Source of the DNA: Gammaproteobacteria bacterium
Lineage (GTDB): Bacteria > Pseudomonadota > Gammaproteobacteria > Steroidobacterales > GCA-2729495
Direction: 5' to 3'
NCBI GenBank assembly: GCA_030429685.1
Contig: JAUIEY010000093.1
Coordinates: 1-7,359 of the forward strand
DNA length: 7,359 bases
Shown: piece by piece, positions 7,201 through 7,359 of the stretch
Layout of the letters: every line of letters starts with the position of its first letter
Numbering within the stretch: position 1 is the stretch's first letter
Translations under genes and position numbers: made by a program
Notes under the pieces: generated by a model
What the model was told of the DNA's origin: nothing
Seen by the model: only the letters and a program-made list of their open reading frames with translations
Databases searched by the model: none

Positions 7201-7359
7201 ATGCCCAGTGCCTTAAGGATGCGATTCTGCTGCTCCTGCAGCTTGCGCACCGCATTGCGCGCGGCAAAGGATTGCGGGTTAAAACGTTCGGTTTCGACGG
7301 CGCCGGCCAGCAGTCCGCTGGTGCGAGTGCGCTGACCGCTTATGCCGGGAGCCGCGAGC
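4248..7359 (-). CDS. Secreted S8 subtilisin-like serine protease (cucumisin-like, PA insertion, PPC-like C-terminus), N-terminus cut by window edge
   Basis: Predicted extracellular endopeptidase of family S8; 1036 residues are visible. The frame runs open off the right edge, so the GTG at 7250 is internal; numbering below counts it as 1. The N-terminal part to about residue 55 resembles an I9 inhibitor propeptide (YRYTFNGVAIKL, 26-36). Catalytic residues are Asp96 (GVIDSGI), His202 (GHGTH), Ser549 (GTSQSAPH) and oxyanion Asn308 (ATGNDG). A Cys-containing insert between Asp and His, ending CNDKLIGARYY (166-176), is like that of plant subtilases, as are VAVYKACW (236-243) and FDMGAGHV (598-605). 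A PA domain occupies about 360-490 (FIQRGGCDF). After the catalytic domain come an Fn3-like beta region (about 665-750), a PPC-like domain (about 812-925; LDLYVWYC, GTYIIDVHGYE) and a terminal beta domain. Sixteen cysteines suggest disulfides and export; any signal peptide is outside the window. Gln550 replaces the usual Met. aroE follows 17 bp downstream. The substrate is unknown. Confidence 0.93.
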   Translation of the reverse strand, partial: LAAPGISGQRTRTSGLLAGAVETERFNPQSFAARNAVRKLQEQQNRILKALGIDHQKVYSYRYTFNGVAIKLTPQQAAALRLHKRVKRVWEDRRRSVSTASSPAFLGLLDSDGGLRSDLGLQGEGVVIGVIDSGITPNHPSFADRAVRDKPRLCRSEWAENSLLGLWLCRRFKQPGPALFSGPPDDWQGVCETGENFTAADCNDKLIGARYYVDGFLYADGYELDANEFLSPADADGHGTHIASIAAGNPVEADIFGRSAGRISGVAPRARVAVYKACWLEPGGFRATCSVADLMLAIDDAVADGVDIINYSVGSLDDSLTDADDLALLRAAEAGVLSVVATGNDGPTPFTMLAPATTPWVLSVGATSRTGTRIAEGLRVNKPASLATNYESKEGSVTLPLTSTGPVTAELVLVNDNTITTPEGAAGSITDLCSEAVNADEIDGNIAFIQRGGCDFVDKILFAQQAGALAVVVFSNDQPLQVMAGDATGIDIPGVMISQADGQLLRDKLAAGDSVEVTLDKSIFINFAETGNVMGSFSGRGPSLADPDFLKPDVVAPGVNILAGQSPDVANGFRGEDFQYLSGTSQSAPHVAGIAALIKEQHPDWTPAEIKSALMTSARQDILKTAGGAAADPFDMGAGHVVPNTAIDPGLLYDTAIDEYDAYLCFVDLARKTPQECAALPVQNIDARDVNLPSAAITELVASGEITRSVRNPGAPATFRVEIDAPSQLDVTVTPDTLVLGTDETQQFSVRFATGSAPLNEWLFGSYTWVSDTHRVRSPFAVQPAQIAVSEQVSGSGATGSAAIDLRFGYNGSYSALPLGLELPCVLPDNNPDDTICTNTEPATVVDDPLDFYQLTFPAEPWVYRTAITVDATDDLLLRVALFDALTDSDDDLDLYVWYCTDSNNDSICENETLVGAASHAGTSNETADIAAPEPGTYIIDVHGYELEGLQTEFCILAWGVGRTDSGGNLTLDNVPGSAVAGSETSLTAMWNGLADGLWLGGILHRQDVLTELGLSIIDVDVNGLPVQNSGALTCP
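7031..7060 (-). other. Strong GC-rich hairpin inside the protease coding sequence
   Basis: CCAGCAGCCC at 7031-7040 is the exact reverse complement of 7051-7060. One further G-C pair (7041/7050) gives an 11-bp stem with an 8-nt loop. It lies in codons of about residues 64-74, near the junction of the propeptide and the catalytic domain. There is no U-tract, so it is unlikely to be a terminator. It may be only a by-product of the Ser-Ser-Pro and Gly-Leu-Leu codons. The structure is seen in the sequence; any effect on translation is speculative. Confidence 0.45.

Overview
The window holds four protein genes, two of them cut by the window edges, packed with almost no spare DNA. The longest non-coding stretch is the 136 bp between gor and aroE. 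The sequence is GC-rich (estimated by eye, not counted). The best protein matches (OpdA/PrlC, Gor, AroE) look like gammaproteobacterial versions. The prlC/gor neighbourhood is also typical of that class. I infer a gammaproteobacterium, probably free-living with an extracellular proteolytic lifestyle because of the large secreted-type subtilase. I cannot name a genus.

Layout from left to right: (1) prlC/opdA, the M3-family oligopeptidase A, runs on the minus strand from 1796 off the left edge; 598 residues are visible. (2) A 96-bp divergent spacer (1797-1892) follows. (3) gor, glutathione reductase, is complete on the plus strand at 1893-3251. (4) A 136-bp convergent spacer (3252-3387) is filled by a long imperfect palindrome with nested direct repeats, a likely bidirectional terminator or dispersed repeat unit. 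(5) aroE, shikimate dehydrogenase, is complete on the minus strand at 3388-4230. (6) A multidomain S8 subtilisin-like protease lies on the minus strand at 4248-7359 and is open at the right edge. It ends only 17 bp before aroE and is probably cotranscribed with it.

Three genes are housekeeping: intracellular peptide turnover, thiol redox balance and the aromatic amino-acid pathway. The accessory component is the S8 protease. It has an I9-like propeptide, a cucumisin/plant-like catalytic domain with a PA insertion, and a cysteine-rich C-terminal half that includes a PPC-like domain. Its oddest details are Gln in place of the usual Met after the catalytic Ser, and two look-alike Cys-flanked Asp/Asn loops in the C-terminal half. 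I see no tRNA, rRNA, CRISPR array, insertion sequence or phage gene, and nothing that amounts to a convincing new multi-gene system.
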